Notes: a model not told the origin generated them from the sequence alone. A stretch of DNA of 64,000 nt from JADFQT01 sp965216025 (GCA_965216025.1 CBDCEX010000010.1:62001-126000); one strand, 5' to 3'; counted from the first letter of the stretch, positions 1 through 8,556 are shown. Program-made: numbers and translations.

Positions 1-883
1 TGGCCAGACTGCTGATATAGTAGCGAGAGTGGACCGTGGTCCCGGTTGCCGTCTCCCGCTGAGCCGTGACCTTAACCACGGCGTTGAGGTTGGCCCACTG
101 CTGCCGGTTTTGCAGATAGTCCAGGCAGTCCGGGTCCGTGATGACCCAGCATTGACGGGTTTCCAGGCGGCCGTGGCCCTTGTTCAGCGTGCGGGCGAAG
201 TCATAGGGGACGCCCTCGAAGTCGTATTCCTCGGCGCCCTCGAAAAGGTCGCGAACGTCATCGTACAGCCGGCCTTGATTCTCCTTCACCGCCAGCAGAT
301 AGTCGGCCTGAGCCTCAATGATCTCCCGGGCTACCTCCCTCTGGCAGCCCATGGCGTCGATGGTGATGATGCAACCGGCGAGCTCCAGCAGCTGTAGCAA
401 CTTGGGGATGGCGGTGATTTCATTGGACTTCTCGTCCACCTTGGTCTGGCCCAGCGCCAAGCCATGGGACGAGGCCCACACGTTAACCATGTGAATGGCC
501 TTTTTGCCCAGGGTACGGTCGTGGGAGCGCCGTACCGTCTTGCCGTCGATGGCCACCACTTCGCCTTGGGTGACTTGGGCTACGGCTTGGACCCACTCCA
601 TGAAACAGCGTTGAAACTGCTCTGGGTCCAGGCGGGCGAAGACGTCGCCGAAGGTATCATGGGAAGGGATACCGTTGGGCAACTCCAGAAAGGACTTGAA
701 CCACTCCTCTTTACAGTTGCCGAAGAGCTCGATATCCACCCAAGAATCAGCGCCGCAGATGGTGGCACAAAGGGCAATGGTGACGATATCCAAAAGTTTG
801 TGCCGCTTGGTACGATCAATCCTCGGGTCGTCCAACGCCGCGAAGTATACGGCGATGGGTGCGCCTGTTGCCTGAACCATCAC
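1..883 (-). CDS. ISAs1-family transposase, C-terminus beyond the window
   Basis: This is the same protein as the complete transposase at 9119-10258, missing about the last 85 residues because the window begins here. It starts at a GTG or the following ATG (883/880), giving M-V-Q-A-T-G-A-P-I-A. The visible part carries the DDE_Tnp_1-associated N-terminal region and the AIDGKTVR motif typical of ISAs1 transposases. No stop is seen up to the edge. Differences from copy B are scattered substitutions, so neither copy looks inactivated in the shared part. Confidence 0.88.
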   Translation of the reverse strand, partial: MMVQATGAPIAVYFAALDDPRIDRTKRHKLLDIVTIALCATICGADSWVDIELFGNCKEEWFKSFLELPNGIPSHDTFGDVFARLDPEQFQRCFMEWVQAVAQVTQGEVVAIDGKTVRRSHDRTLGKKAIHMVNVWASSHGLALGQTKVDEKSNEITAIPKLLQLLELAGCIITIDAMGCQREVAREIIEAQADYLLAVKENQGRLYDDVRDLFEGAEEYDFEGVPYDFARTLNKGHGRLETRQCWVITDPDCLDYLQNRQQWANLNAVVKVTAQRETATGTTVHSRYYISSLA

Positions 884-957
884 TACCCCTCCCTAGTTTC
901 GTCATGATGATTACTATTTTAAACAAATTTAAGAAAGATAATAAGACGCGATTGCCC
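1..957 (-). mobile_element. ISAs1-family insertion sequence, copy A (cut by window edge)
   Basis: The sequence is nearly identical to positions 9376-10332, with only a few mismatches, and has the same orientation. The shared sequence stops at about 957, where the terminal inverted repeat CGCGATTGCCC is found; its partner lies outside the window. The transposase is read leftwards. A second, complete copy about 9.4 kb to the right makes this a long direct repeat. Confidence 0.9.
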
Positions 958-998
958 TGGCAGTGCTCCAAGAGGGTGGATGGGAAACAATCGTCCAT

Positions 999-1059
999 GG
1001 TTCGACAAGCTCACCACGAACGGACAAAGGGAACCGTTGGCCCTGAGCCTGTCGAAGGG
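999..1059. repeat. Dispersed palindromic repeat (GGTTCGACAAGC...GCCTGTCGAAGG type)
   Basis: The two arms, GGTTCGACAAGCTCACC and GAGCCTGTCGAAGG, can pair over a central CGAACGG...CCGTTGG segment. A related, longer copy is at 22143-22224. Sequences of this kind are scattered between genes in many bacterial genomes. No function is claimed. Confidence 0.7.
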
Positions 1060-1173
1060 CCGATCGCTCCATTCTGAAAAGCTCACACGCAGACTCTGGG
1101 GAGTAGCCTTGGGTGAATGAGACTGGATGTTGGCTGAGCTAGGTCCGGGGCGGGCCTCATGGCCAGCAATCCG

Positions 1174-1206
1174 GCCCCTACCAGCAATCCGACTGCTGGT
1201 AGGGGC
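1174..1206 (+). terminator. Hairpin resembling a rho-independent terminator
   Basis: A perfect 12-bp inverted repeat (GCCCCTACCAGC / GCTGGTAGGGGC) with a 9-nt loop is followed by TGTTTTA on the plus strand. It sits 27 bp beyond the minE stop codon. The T-rich tail is on the plus-strand side, so it would work best against transcription arriving from the left. As part of the minE 3' end it may act as a stabilising hairpin. Confidence 0.6.
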
Positions 1207-1232
1207 TGTTTTAGCGGTTTGCCGGATTCCAG

Positions 1233-1517
1233 TTAGCTGCTGACCACGGCCCAGCGGGGTAATTCTTTGACCTGGATGTTGGAGGTCAGATACACCGATT
1301 CATCAGAGCGGTGGATTTCGAATTCCTGGAAGTCGTCCCCCACTACCATGTAGCGCGACAATACCGTCAGCACATCCTGGCGCAAGGCGTCCATAGTGCC
1401 CCCAGTGCCCTCGGATACATCCAGCCGATCCTTGATCAGCGCCAGCCGCAGACGGTCGCGGGCTGCCCGTTTGCTCTGCTCTTTGTGGGCTATTACCCAT
1501 CGCAGGAAATCACGCAT
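1233..1517 (-). CDS. minE: Cell division topological specificity factor MinE
   Basis: This 94-residue protein fits MinE, which forms a ring at mid-cell and strips MinD-MinC from the membrane so that division is blocked only at the poles. The N-terminal part has the typical basic, amphipathic MinD-binding segment (AARDRLRLALIKDR, about residues 18-31). The C-terminal part is the short alpha/beta dimerisation domain ending near VKELPRW. The ATG at 1517 overlaps the minD stop by 8 bp, so the genes are probably translationally coupled in a minC-minD-minE operon. A longer frame upstream is open but runs inside minD and is not needed. Confidence 0.9.
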   Translation of the reverse strand: MRDFLRWVIAHKEQSKRAARDRLRLALIKDRLDVSEGTGGTMDALRQDVLTVLSRYMVVGDDFQEFEIHRSDESVYLTSNIQVKELPRWAVVSS

Positions 1518-2328
1518 GAGTGTAAGCGTCCCTCCGGATGCCCATGATCTCTCGGACCTTGTCCATAATGCCGGTCTTGGGTTCCAGGTCCGGCATCGGC
1601 ACCTCCTCGCCGTCGATGCGGGCGACGATTCGGGAGAAGGCCGCCCCGGAAGGGGCTTTGGCATCGTGGATTACCGGAATTCCCTGGTTGGTGGCGGTAA
1701 TTAGCCGGTCATCGGCTGGCACCATCCCCAATACATCCACCCCCAGCAGCTCCACAATGTCGTCCTTATCCATCATGTCGCCACGCTTGACCATGCTGGT
1801 GTTCACTCGGTTGATGATCAGCTTGGGCCGGTGCAGCTCCGCCGCCTCCAGCAGTCCGATGACCCGATCCGCGTCCCGAATGGCGGCGACTTCCGGGGTG
1901 GTGATTAAGATAGCCTCCCTGGCCCCGGCGATGGCGTTCTTGAATCCCTGTTCAATTCCCGCTGGGCAATCGACGATGACGTAGTCGAACTCCTCTTCCA
2001 GTTTGCGGCACAGGTCCCGCAGCTGGTCCGGGTCGACACAGTTTTTATCCCTGGTCTGGGCGGCCGGTATCAGGTAGAGGTCAAACTTATGTTTGTCCCG
2101 AATCATTCCCTGGTGGAGCTTGCAGCGGCCTTCAATAATGTCGACCAGGTCATAAACAATCCGGTTCTCCAGGCCCATTACCACGTCCAGGTTACGCAGC
2201 CCTATGTCGGTATCAATAACCACCACATTGTGACCCCGCATGGCCAACCCGGTTCCAATGTTGGCCGTGGCCGTGGTCTTACCTACTCCACCCTTGCCCG
2301 AGGTGATAACTATGGTCTTACCCGTCAT
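1510..2328 (-). CDS. minD: Septum site-determining ATPase MinD
   Basis: This 272-residue deviant Walker-A ATPase binds the membrane when ATP-bound, recruits MinC and is released by MinE. The signature KGGVGKTT is at residues 10-17. The segments DTDIGLRNLDVVMGLENR and YVIVDCPAGIEQGF are the switch and Walker-B regions of MinD. The C-terminus (about 248-265, MDKVREIMGIRR) can form the amphipathic membrane-targeting helix. The start at 2328 (MTGKTIVITSG) is chosen because the family begins here; the open frame continues upstream into minC. It overlaps minC by 11 bp and minE by 8 bp. Confidence 0.97.
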   Translation of the reverse strand: MTGKTIVITSGKGGVGKTTATANIGTGLAMRGHNVVVIDTDIGLRNLDVVMGLENRIVYDLVDIIEGRCKLHQGMIRDKHKFDLYLIPAAQTRDKNCVDPDQLRDLCRKLEEEFDYVIVDCPAGIEQGFKNAIAGAREAILITTPEVAAIRDADRVIGLLEAAELHRPKLIINRVNTSMVKRGDMMDKDDIVELLGVDVLGMVPADDRLITATNQGIPVIHDAKAPSGAAFSRIVARIDGEEVPMPDLEPKTGIMDKVREIMGIRRDAYTHA

Positions 2329-3538
2329 ATATTGTTCCTCCACTGTATCCCGCGAACCGGCCCTTGAAGGGAGCAACGAGGATCTGCTGGCGCCTTACAA
2401 AGGCCAGGGTGGGACCAGGCCGGTTAGATTTGCTGTGCTTTTTGGCCTTGGGAGCCATGCCGATGTAGGGGCCTATTTGTATTCGAGGGGATTCCAAATT
2501 CAGAGCGATAATGGTGGCCTGGATGTCGCCGCCAGCTCCGGCGTGCGCCATCCCTCTAAGGCTACCCCATACCAGGATGTCGCCATCGGCGATGATTTCG
2601 GCGCCGGGATTTACGTCGGCCAGAATTACCACGTCCCCAGGGTAACGAACTACCTCGCCGGAACGGCAGGTGGTCTTGATCAGCAGGGCTTCATTTTGCC
2701 GATCAAGCCCGCCGGATTCCTGGTGGCGGCTAATCGACGTCCCAGTGCTGGTGTTGACAGCAGCACCGGTCCCCAGGCTGGCTTCCTCTAATTTCGCTTC
2801 GGGTGAATCCTCTTCCGGTGAATTCACTGCCAGCCTGGATTCAAGAGAGGCCGTGCTGCCTCCTTGGCCCAAATCCAGGCTTTCCTTAAACGCGCTTCCG
2901 GCGGCGATGGATTGGTCCAGGCCCTTAAGGGCCAACTCAAGGAGGCCGGGCTCGACAATGGGCTCGATGGTAGGTTCTTTAGTGGGTTCTTCAACGATTT
3001 GTGGACTGGGCTCGTGTATCAGGTCACTAACGCTCTCCGGGCTCTCCGGCGAGACTTGCGCACCTGGCTCCGCCTGGGCCTGGGAGTAGTCGTAAGCTTC
3101 CGCCTCCGGGGAGTCCGCAGCGTCAGCTGAATTTTCGCTTTCTTCCAGGCCCAACCGGGCCAGGGGGATTGCCGGGTCTGGTAGGTATTCCGCTGGGCCC
3201 TGGCTTTTGATCGAGGTATCCTTATCCAACACCTCTGGCGGCTGTTCAGGCCCAGCATCCGAAAGAGTCTCTTCCAGAATCTCCGGAGAGCACCAGAATT
3301 GGGCCACGGTCAGACCGGACTCTGCCTCCAAAATCCGCTTGATCTCAGTCAACTGCTCCCGGGCCAGTATTCGCCTGCCGACGTTGACCGTGATGTTCCC
3401 CCTGGAAAACAGGTGCCGGTTTTTGACCAGACATTCCTCCACCCCGGCAATAACCGCTTCGAAGGGAGCCTGGTCATCGATGGTAAAGTTTACGTTGCTG
3501 CCCCGTCCGCTGACTTGCAATAATCCGCCATTAAGCAT
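2318..3538 (-). CDS. minC: Septum site-determining protein MinC with an extended acidic linker
   Basis: This 406-residue protein has the two MinC domains. The N-terminal domain (about 1-95) normally inhibits FtsZ polymerisation. The C-terminal right-handed beta-helix (about 290-390; GDVVILADVNPGAEI, GDILVWGSLRGMAHAG) binds MinD and the division site. Typical MinC proteins are about 220-240 residues. The extra length is a roughly 180-residue middle region rich in Glu, Pro, Ser and Ala with no recognisable fold, probably disordered. It is first in the min operon; the last codons overlap the minD start. The ATG at 3538 gives the expected N-terminus (MLNGGLLQVSGRG). Confidence 0.9.
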   Translation of the reverse strand: MLNGGLLQVSGRGSNVNFTIDDQAPFEAVIAGVEECLVKNRHLFSRGNITVNVGRRILAREQLTEIKRILEAESGLTVAQFWCSPEILEETLSDAGPEQPPEVLDKDTSIKSQGPAEYLPDPAIPLARLGLEESENSADAADSPEAEAYDYSQAQAEPGAQVSPESPESVSDLIHEPSPQIVEEPTKEPTIEPIVEPGLLELALKGLDQSIAAGSAFKESLDLGQGGSTASLESRLAVNSPEEDSPEAKLEEASLGTGAAVNTSTGTSISRHQESGGLDRQNEALLIKTTCRSGEVVRYPGDVVILADVNPGAEIIADGDILVWGSLRGMAHAGAGGDIQATIIALNLESPRIQIGPYIGMAPKAKKHSKSNRPGPTLAFVRRQQILVAPFKGRFAGYSGGTIYDG

Positions 3539-3859
3539 CTATTAGCTCTTCCGAAAGAGACCGATTCTGGAGGAGGGGCGATCCATAGCTCATAGTTCCG
3601 CGCGGCCGACCCGGCTTTAGGGTCCAGTAACGAAGCGGGAAGGTTGCCGGAAAGTTGGTAGTATCAGCTTGCTGCGGGAGAGTAGATGAGGACCAACACG
3701 CCTGCCCCTTCCTCCGCCCCAGGGTTCTCACGGGTTATAACAGTGACGTAACTTGCCAGTCAAGGTACTGAGGAGGGGAGTTTAGGGCATTTATCCGAAA
3801 GGCAATGCGGGAGCGCTTACGGGGTAGCGGTCACAGGGAGGCGTGCCCTTTTCCTAATA
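3539..3859. other. Intergenic region upstream of minC, no gene seen
   Basis: No credible coding region is found on either strand. The minC promoter should lie here, reading leftwards, but no hexamer pair stands out enough to be annotated. Confidence 0.5.
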
Positions 3860-3926
3860 GCCGGCCCGCCCGAAAATGGCGACGGAGCAGGTGAAAGAGC
3901 CGGGCCTTCCCCCTAGGTTGTGGGTC
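3860..3926. repeat. Duplicated fragment of the thiolase 3' end (left copy)
   Basis: These 67 bp match 4469-4535, the last codons of the thiolase gene, with three mismatches and the same orientation. Read on the minus strand it still encodes the thiolase tail (THNLGGRPGSF...SVAIFGRA). The two copies flank the toxin-antitoxin pair as direct repeats 609 bp apart. Confidence 0.9.
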
Positions 3927-3940
3927 GATTAGGCCCGTTC

Positions 3941-4255
3941 CTATCCGAAATCCCAGGGTTCATCGGAAACCCTGCTCGTAAGGTTTTGCCGGCCGTGGAC
4001 CAACCCGATCACGCCAACCATCTGCCCCCGCACTCGGTACACTACCCGGTAGTTTCCGGCGATGACCTCTCTTATAGTCTCATCCTGGTATTCCGGAACC
4101 ATGCGGCCTAGATATGGATAGTCTCCTAATCTTCCTACTGCGTCGAAAATCCGCACGGTTAAAACCGACGCGTAAACCTCCGAATCTCTGCGGAGGAACG
4201 CGAATATATCCTACAGGTCTGAGCTCGCACCTACTGTCCAGAGGACTGTAGCTAC
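3941..4255 (-). pseudogene. RelE/ParE-type toxin with an in-frame stop and no good start codon
   Basis: Read from 4255 the frame gives VATVLWTVGASSDL, a TAG stop (4213-4211), then DIFAFLRRDSEVYAS and a complete ParE/RelE-like remainder with PYLGRMVPEY, REVIAGNYRVVYRV and GVIGLVHGRQNL. Functional family members are ribosome-dependent mRNA endonucleases or gyrase poisons of about 95-105 residues, and this one would be 104. The stop is consistent with DL-E-DI having changed from a Glu codon, and the start position is a GTA. The toxin overlaps the antitoxin gene as in live modules. Alternatives are readthrough or use of an internal ATG at 4156, which would drop the first helix. Confidence 0.8.
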
Positions 4256-4431
4256 TGAGCAAGGCTCCGTTTCACTGCTTCAGGGGTCAAGGTTTTCCCT
4301 TGTTCCAGCTCCTCAAGTCCCCGTTCTACCCGCTGCTGGAAATATAATTCGTACATTATTTCCTCTAACGACACGTCCTCGGGCATGGCTTGAATCATGT
4401 CCAGGGCCGCCCGCTTGTGGTTAATCTCCAT
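4252..4431 (-). CDS. Small antitoxin-like protein paired with the dead ParE-type toxin
   Basis: This 59-residue protein is acidic in the middle (EDVSLEEIMYELYFQQ) and ends in VKRSLAQ. It resembles the short antitoxins found directly upstream of RelE/ParE toxins, which bind the toxin and often repress their own operon. The ATG at 4431 is preceded by AAAGGGAG about 9 nt upstream. Its stop codon overlaps the toxin reading frame. With the toxin broken by a stop codon, the antitoxin looks orphaned. The assignment rests on arrangement and composition, not on a recognised motif. Confidence 0.7.
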   Translation of the reverse strand: MEINHKRAALDMIQAMPEDVSLEEIMYELYFQQRVERGLEELEQGKTLTPEAVKRSLAQ

Positions 4432-4462
4432 GGATAGTGCTCCCTTTCCTCTCTACTTTTCC

Positions 4463-5638
4463 CTACTCGCCGGCCCGCCCGAAAATGGCGACGGAGCAGG
4501 TGAAAGAGCCGGGTCTTCCCCCCAAGTTGTGGGTCAACCCCAGGTCGGCCTTGCCCAGCTGGCGTTGCTCGGCCTTGCCCTGGAGCTGCTTATATACCTC
4601 GTAGATCATGCGAATGCCGCTGGCGCCGATGGGATGCCCGAAACATTTGAGACCGCCGTCGGTGTTGACCGGCAGCTCCCCTTCCAGCCCAAAAGTGCCC
4701 GCCTCCACGTCAGCGCTGGCGTTACCGCGCGGGCTCAACCCCAGGTCCTCATAGATAATCAGCTCGGTGATGGTGAAGCAATCATGGACCATCGCCAGGT
4801 CCAGCTCCTTCCGAGGATTGGTAATCCCCGCCTCCTGGTAGGCTGCCTGGCTGGCGCGCACCGACTCCGGGAAATGGGTGAAATCCCAGTCGTCGCGCAG
4901 CATGCCGAAGGCCCCAACCGCCAACCCCAGAGCCTTGACCAGGATGTAGTCCGCTCTAAAGCTGCGGGCGATCTCCGGAGTGGTGATGATCGCCGCGGCT
5001 CCGCCGTCGCTAACGCCGCAGCAGTCAAACAGACCCAAGGGCCAGGCAATCATGGGAGCGTTTACCACCTGCTCAGTGGTTATCTCCCGTTGGAAATGGG
5101 CTCGAGGATTCAGGGTCCCGTTATGGTGGTTCTTGACGGCGATTTGAGCCAGAGTGCGCCTTCCTTCATCGTAGGGAATTTCGTACTGATGAAAATAGCG
5201 GGTGGCGGCCATGGCAAACTGGGCGGGAGGGGGCGTTGGCGGATTTACGTCGGACCCCGGACTTTCTGGGATGGCCAGGCCGGAGAAGCCGGAGTCCTTC
5301 AGCTTCTCCACCCCCACGGCCAGCACGATGTCGTAGATGCCGGCGGCCACCGCGTAGCAGGCATTGCGGAAGGCATCGGTGGCGGTGGCGCAGGCGTTTT
5401 CCACCCGGGTAATGGGGATGTAGTCCAGCTTTAGCGCTTCGGCCAACGGCTGCCCGGTGCGGAAGGAGCTGACCGTGCCCAGCCAGGCGGCCTGTATGTC
5501 TTTGGCCTCTAATCCAGCGTCGGCGAAGGCCTCGTAACAAGCCTCCACCATCAGGTCGGCCGCGCTGGCGTCCCACCGTTCCCCGAATTTGGTGCAGCCC
5601 ATGCCGATAATCGCCACCCGGTCTTTAATTCCCCTCAT
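4463..5638 (-). CDS. Thiolase-family acetyl-CoA acetyltransferase (SCP2-type)
   Basis: This 391-residue thiolase would condense or cleave acyl-CoA units. The active-site Cys lies in ENACATATDA at about residues 80-89, and the C-terminal GHPIGASG carries the second catalytic region. The chain length is normal for the archaeal/SCP2-like thiolases. It follows the HMGCS-like/DUF35 gene by 39 bp on the same strand, with GGGAGG just before its ATG. In archaea, thiolase, HMG-CoA synthase and a DUF35 protein form one complex that channels acetoacetyl-CoA, so a joint function is plausible here. Its last 67 bp occur again at 3860-3926. Confidence 0.9.
   Translation of the reverse strand: MRGIKDRVAIIGMGCTKFGERWDASAADLMVEACYEAFADAGLEAKDIQAAWLGTVSSFRTGQPLAEALKLDYIPITRVENACATATDAFRNACYAVAAGIYDIVLAVGVEKLKDSGFSGLAIPESPGSDVNPPTPPPAQFAMAATRYFHQYEIPYDEGRRTLAQIAVKNHHNGTLNPRAHFQREITTEQVVNAPMIAWPLGLFDCCGVSDGGAAAIITTPEIARSFRADYILVKALGLAVGAFGMLRDDWDFTHFPESVRASQAAYQEAGITNPRKELDLAMVHDCFTITELIIYEDLGLSPRGNASADVEAGTFGLEGELPVNTDGGLKCFGHPIGASGIRMIYEVYKQLQGKAEQRQLGKADLGLTHNLGGRPGSFTCSVAIFGRAGE
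4469..4535. repeat. Thiolase 3'-end sequence (right copy of a 67-bp direct repeat)
   Basis: This segment lies inside the thiolase gene and is copied at 3860-3926 with three mismatches. The pair brackets the toxin-antitoxin module. Confidence 0.9.
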
Positions 5639-5677
5639 GGGCGCCTCCCGTTATGTAAAGCTGGATTTTAGGGTTGG

Positions 5678-7114
5678 TTAGAACCGCCGGGGCACCGCCT
5701 TCCAGTAGTAGTTGTGGATGCCGTTCACGACTCGAAGCTTGCGAAAGCTCATCTCCACCGGCATACCCACGGAAACCTCCTCTACCTCCCGGTCGGTCAA
5801 CATGCAAAGCGTCCGCCCCCCGCCTTCAAAGTCCACCACGGCAATCACCAAGGGAGTGTCGGTGGCGCCGGCAATATAGTCCATGGAGTAGGTGAAGACC
5901 GTACCGGGGCGGTCGCTTAGAGGTACTGGCGTGGCATCGTCCCGCGATTGGCAGTTAACGCAGACCCGCTGGGGAGGATACTGGATGTACCCGCAGCTGT
6001 TGCACTTTTCGCCGTGAAAGCGCAGGTTCTTCTCTTCTTCCCGCCACAAGGCGGTGACCGAGGGAGAGGCTGGCGCCGGGCGTCGCGCCGCGTCGTCCGT
6101 GGGCCAAACCTCCCGCCAGCGAGCGTACAGCTCATAGCTCTCAAGAACTCTTTTGGACTCCAGGTGTCCCTTTAGACCTGACCCCTTTAGGCCCAACCCA
6201 TTTTGGGGCGCCCGGACTGCCGAAGGAGTAGCCCGGGTTATAGCACGGAACGCCAACACATCGCTGCCATCGCCGTAGGAGACCAGCATGATGAGCTGTT
6301 CCGGACCGGCATCCTCCAGGGCCTGGGTCAGCAGCATTAACGGAAAGGCGGCGCCGGTGTTGCCCAGTTGGCCAAACAGCGGGTCCTGCACCTGCTCGGC
6401 CCGGAAGCCCAGCTTGCTAGCCAGTTGGGCATGACGGCGGGCATCCGGAGCGTAGAGGGCAACCTTGGTCACGTCGGCGGGGGCAATGGCCTGCTTCTGG
6501 AAAAAGCCCTGCACCGCTTCGGCGACCAAGCGCTCCAACCCCTCCTCCGTCGCGAATCGGTCCTCCCAGCTTCGGACGAAAGGATCACCGGCGGAGCGCC
6601 AGCTGTCCAGCATATTTTCGGTAATGGAGTGGGAGCCCTCCCATTGGGCGATAACGTCGTCGTTGGCGATCAGCAGCGCTGCGGCCCCATCTCCGGAGGT
6701 ACGCTCGAATTCTCCACGGGGAGCGCCCTGCCGGTGGTCGGAGGCGATTACCAGCACCCGCCGGGCCGAGCCTGCCGCCACTGCGTCCAGGGCCGACCTG
6801 AGTCCGGCGGTTCCGGCGCGCAACACGTCGGTTAGGTCGGCGGTGAACAGGTCCCTCCGGAGGTCCAGCGCGGCGGCGACAATGGCGGCACACTGCTTTT
6901 CGGCATAAGGAGGCGTGGTGCTGGCAAAGATCAGGCCGTCAATCTCAGCGCGGTCCTGCCCGTGCAGGCAATCTCGCCCCGCGGCCACCGCCATGGTAAC
7001 GCTGTCTTCATCAAAGTTGGCGACGGCCCGCTCCTGGACCGAGTTCCAGCCCAGGGTGTCACCGCCCAGGCGGTACTTGGGCACATAGGCTCCGTAAGCG
7101 GCGATTCCGGCCAA
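5678..7114 (-). CDS. HMG-CoA-synthase-like protein fused to a DUF35 zinc-ribbon/OB-fold domain
   Basis: Residues 1 to about 310 have a KAS-III/HMG-CoA-synthase fold (LIFASTTPPY, ERTSGDGAAALLI, GQLGNTGAAFPLMLL). Residues about 355-478 are a DUF35 acyl-CoA-binding module, with a zinc ribbon (CNSCGY, then CVNCQS) followed by an OB fold (GTVFTYSMDYIAG). In genuine HMG-CoA synthases the catalytic Cys lies in a TNACKAGT-like motif; here the matching motif is TDVLRAGT, with Leu98 in place of Cys. The protein may thus be a non-condensing partner or use other chemistry. It is followed at 39 bp by a thiolase, consistent with a joint acyl-CoA complex. A specific substrate cannot be named. Confidence 0.85.
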   Translation of the reverse strand: MAGIAAYGAYVPKYRLGGDTLGWNSVQERAVANFDEDSVTMAVAAGRDCLHGQDRAEIDGLIFASTTPPYAEKQCAAIVAAALDLRRDLFTADLTDVLRAGTAGLRSALDAVAAGSARRVLVIASDHRQGAPRGEFERTSGDGAAALLIANDDVIAQWEGSHSITENMLDSWRSAGDPFVRSWEDRFATEEGLERLVAEAVQGFFQKQAIAPADVTKVALYAPDARRHAQLASKLGFRAEQVQDPLFGQLGNTGAAFPLMLLTQALEDAGPEQLIMLVSYGDGSDVLAFRAITRATPSAVRAPQNGLGLKGSGLKGHLESKRVLESYELYARWREVWPTDDAARRPAPASPSVTALWREEEKNLRFHGEKCNSCGYIQYPPQRVCVNCQSRDDATPVPLSDRPGTVFTYSMDYIAGATDTPLVIAVVDFEGGGRTLCMLTDREVEEVSVGMPVEMSFRKLRVVNGIHNYYWKAVPRRF

Positions 7115-7317
7115 GCTATTACCTTCTGGGCTATTACCTTCCGGTGATGATGGGGTAAACCAATGCTAACCCGAGCCGCAAATAGGTGTCAATTCGGCTG
7201 GAGTTTAGGGTGTGACCTTCTTCCCAAGGGCTGACATCAGGTATGTTACAATTTAAATAGTCCGGTCCAATAGCCTGGAATACGCGCCAGCCAGGTCCGC
7301 AATAGGAGTCTCTTCCC

Positions 7318-8514
7318 TTGACCAGATCCCGCGCCTTTTGGATTCCCTTCCTCCTGCTAATCGGCGTTCTAGCGCTGGTTTTGGGTACCAACTACCGGTC
7401 TGAATTGAGCGACCTGGCCGGAGGAAGCTCCAGCCGGGCGGCTGACCAGCTCCCTCCGGAGTTTGATCGTTTGGCCGAGGTATGGAAATTGCTGCAGGAA
7501 GAGCATATCGACGGGGGCTCCCTGGATGCCGAAGCGCTAAGTGCGGGTTCCATACGAGGCTTACTGCAGGCGTTGGATGACCCCTATGCCTCTTTCCTGA
7601 ATGCCGAGCAATACCAGGTGGAATCTCAAGATTTCAAGGGTTTCTTTGAGGGCATCGGCGCCCATGTCAGCATGCGGGACGGCCAGTTGGTGATCATCGC
7701 CCCCATGCAGGGTTCCCCCGCTGAAAAGGCCGGCATCCGGCCTGGAGACGAAATCCTGGCCATCAATGGCGGCAGCACTGCCCAGATTACCCTTCTGGAA
7801 GCGGTGTCAAAGATCCGCGGAAAAAAGGGCACCTCCGTTGACCTGCTGGTGCTGCATCTGAACCAGCCCGAACCGCTAACCATCACCGTCATCCGGGGCG
7901 TGATTCCGCTGGACAGCGTTCGACTGACCATGCTGGCGGACGGGGTGGGACATCTGCGGATTTTCAGCTTTGGCGATAAAACCAATGAGGAGCTGGAAAA
8001 GGCGCTGAAAGAATTCAAAGATGCCGAGGGCACAGGGCTGGTGCTGGATTTGCGCAACAATCCGGGAGGCTTGCTGCGGTCGGTGGTGGATGTGGCCGGC
8101 CAATTCCTTGATGACGGCCTGGTTCTTTACGAAGTTAATGCTCAGGGCGAGCGCAGGGACTGGGATGCGGAATCCGGCGGCGATGGCCGGGACATCCCTC
8201 TGGTGGTGCTGGTCAATCAGTTCAGCGCCAGCGCCAGCGAGGTGCTCTCCGGAGCTTTGATGGACCATGACCGGGCGGAGGTGATCGGTGTCACCACCTT
8301 CGGAAAGGGTAGCGTCAATACCTTGAGGCCTCTTTCCGACGGTTCCGGCGTATATTTCACCATCGGTCGCTGGTACACTCCCCTGGGAACATTGATCGAG
8401 GGTGAGGGTATCACTCCCGATATAATAGTGGATATTCCGCCCGACTCCGTAAAAGATGTTCAGCTGTCCCGGGCTGTGGAAATTCTGCAGCGGCAAGTAG
8501 TTCAGTCCCGTTAG
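7318..8514 (+). CDS. S41-family C-terminal processing peptidase with PDZ domain
   Basis: This 398-residue protease has an N-terminal membrane anchor or signal segment (about 7-23, FWIPFLLLIGVLALVLG), a PDZ domain (about 105-185) and the S41 catalytic core. The nucleophile Ser lies in NQFSASASEVLSGAL and the general-base Lys in TFGKGSV. CtpA/Prc-type enzymes trim C-termini of exported proteins outside the membrane. The TTG start at 7318 is supported by AGGAG 10 nt upstream and by the signal segment directly after it. smpB follows 42 bp downstream on the same strand. Confidence 0.93.
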   Translation: MTRSRAFWIPFLLLIGVLALVLGTNYRSELSDLAGGSSSRAADQLPPEFDRLAEVWKLLQEEHIDGGSLDAEALSAGSIRGLLQALDDPYASFLNAEQYQVESQDFKGFFEGIGAHVSMRDGQLVIIAPMQGSPAEKAGIRPGDEILAINGGSTAQITLLEAVSKIRGKKGTSVDLLVLHLNQPEPLTITVIRGVIPLDSVRLTMLADGVGHLRIFSFGDKTNEELEKALKEFKDAEGTGLVLDLRNNPGGLLRSVVDVAGQFLDDGLVLYEVNAQGERRDWDAESGGDGRDIPLVVLVNQFSASASEVLSGALMDHDRAEVIGVTTFGKGSVNTLRPLSDGSGVYFTIGRWYTPLGTLIEGEGITPDIIVDIPPDSVKDVQLSRAVEILQRQVVQSR

Positions 8515-8556
8515 ATAGGGGCCCGTAAACAGAGGCCCGCACCACGCAGCTAGGCC

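Noticed and set aside
464..907. Plus-strand open frames inside the ISAs1 copies (also 9839-10282)
   Set aside because: They mirror the transposase on the other strand in both copies, with no ribosome site and no independent protein sense.
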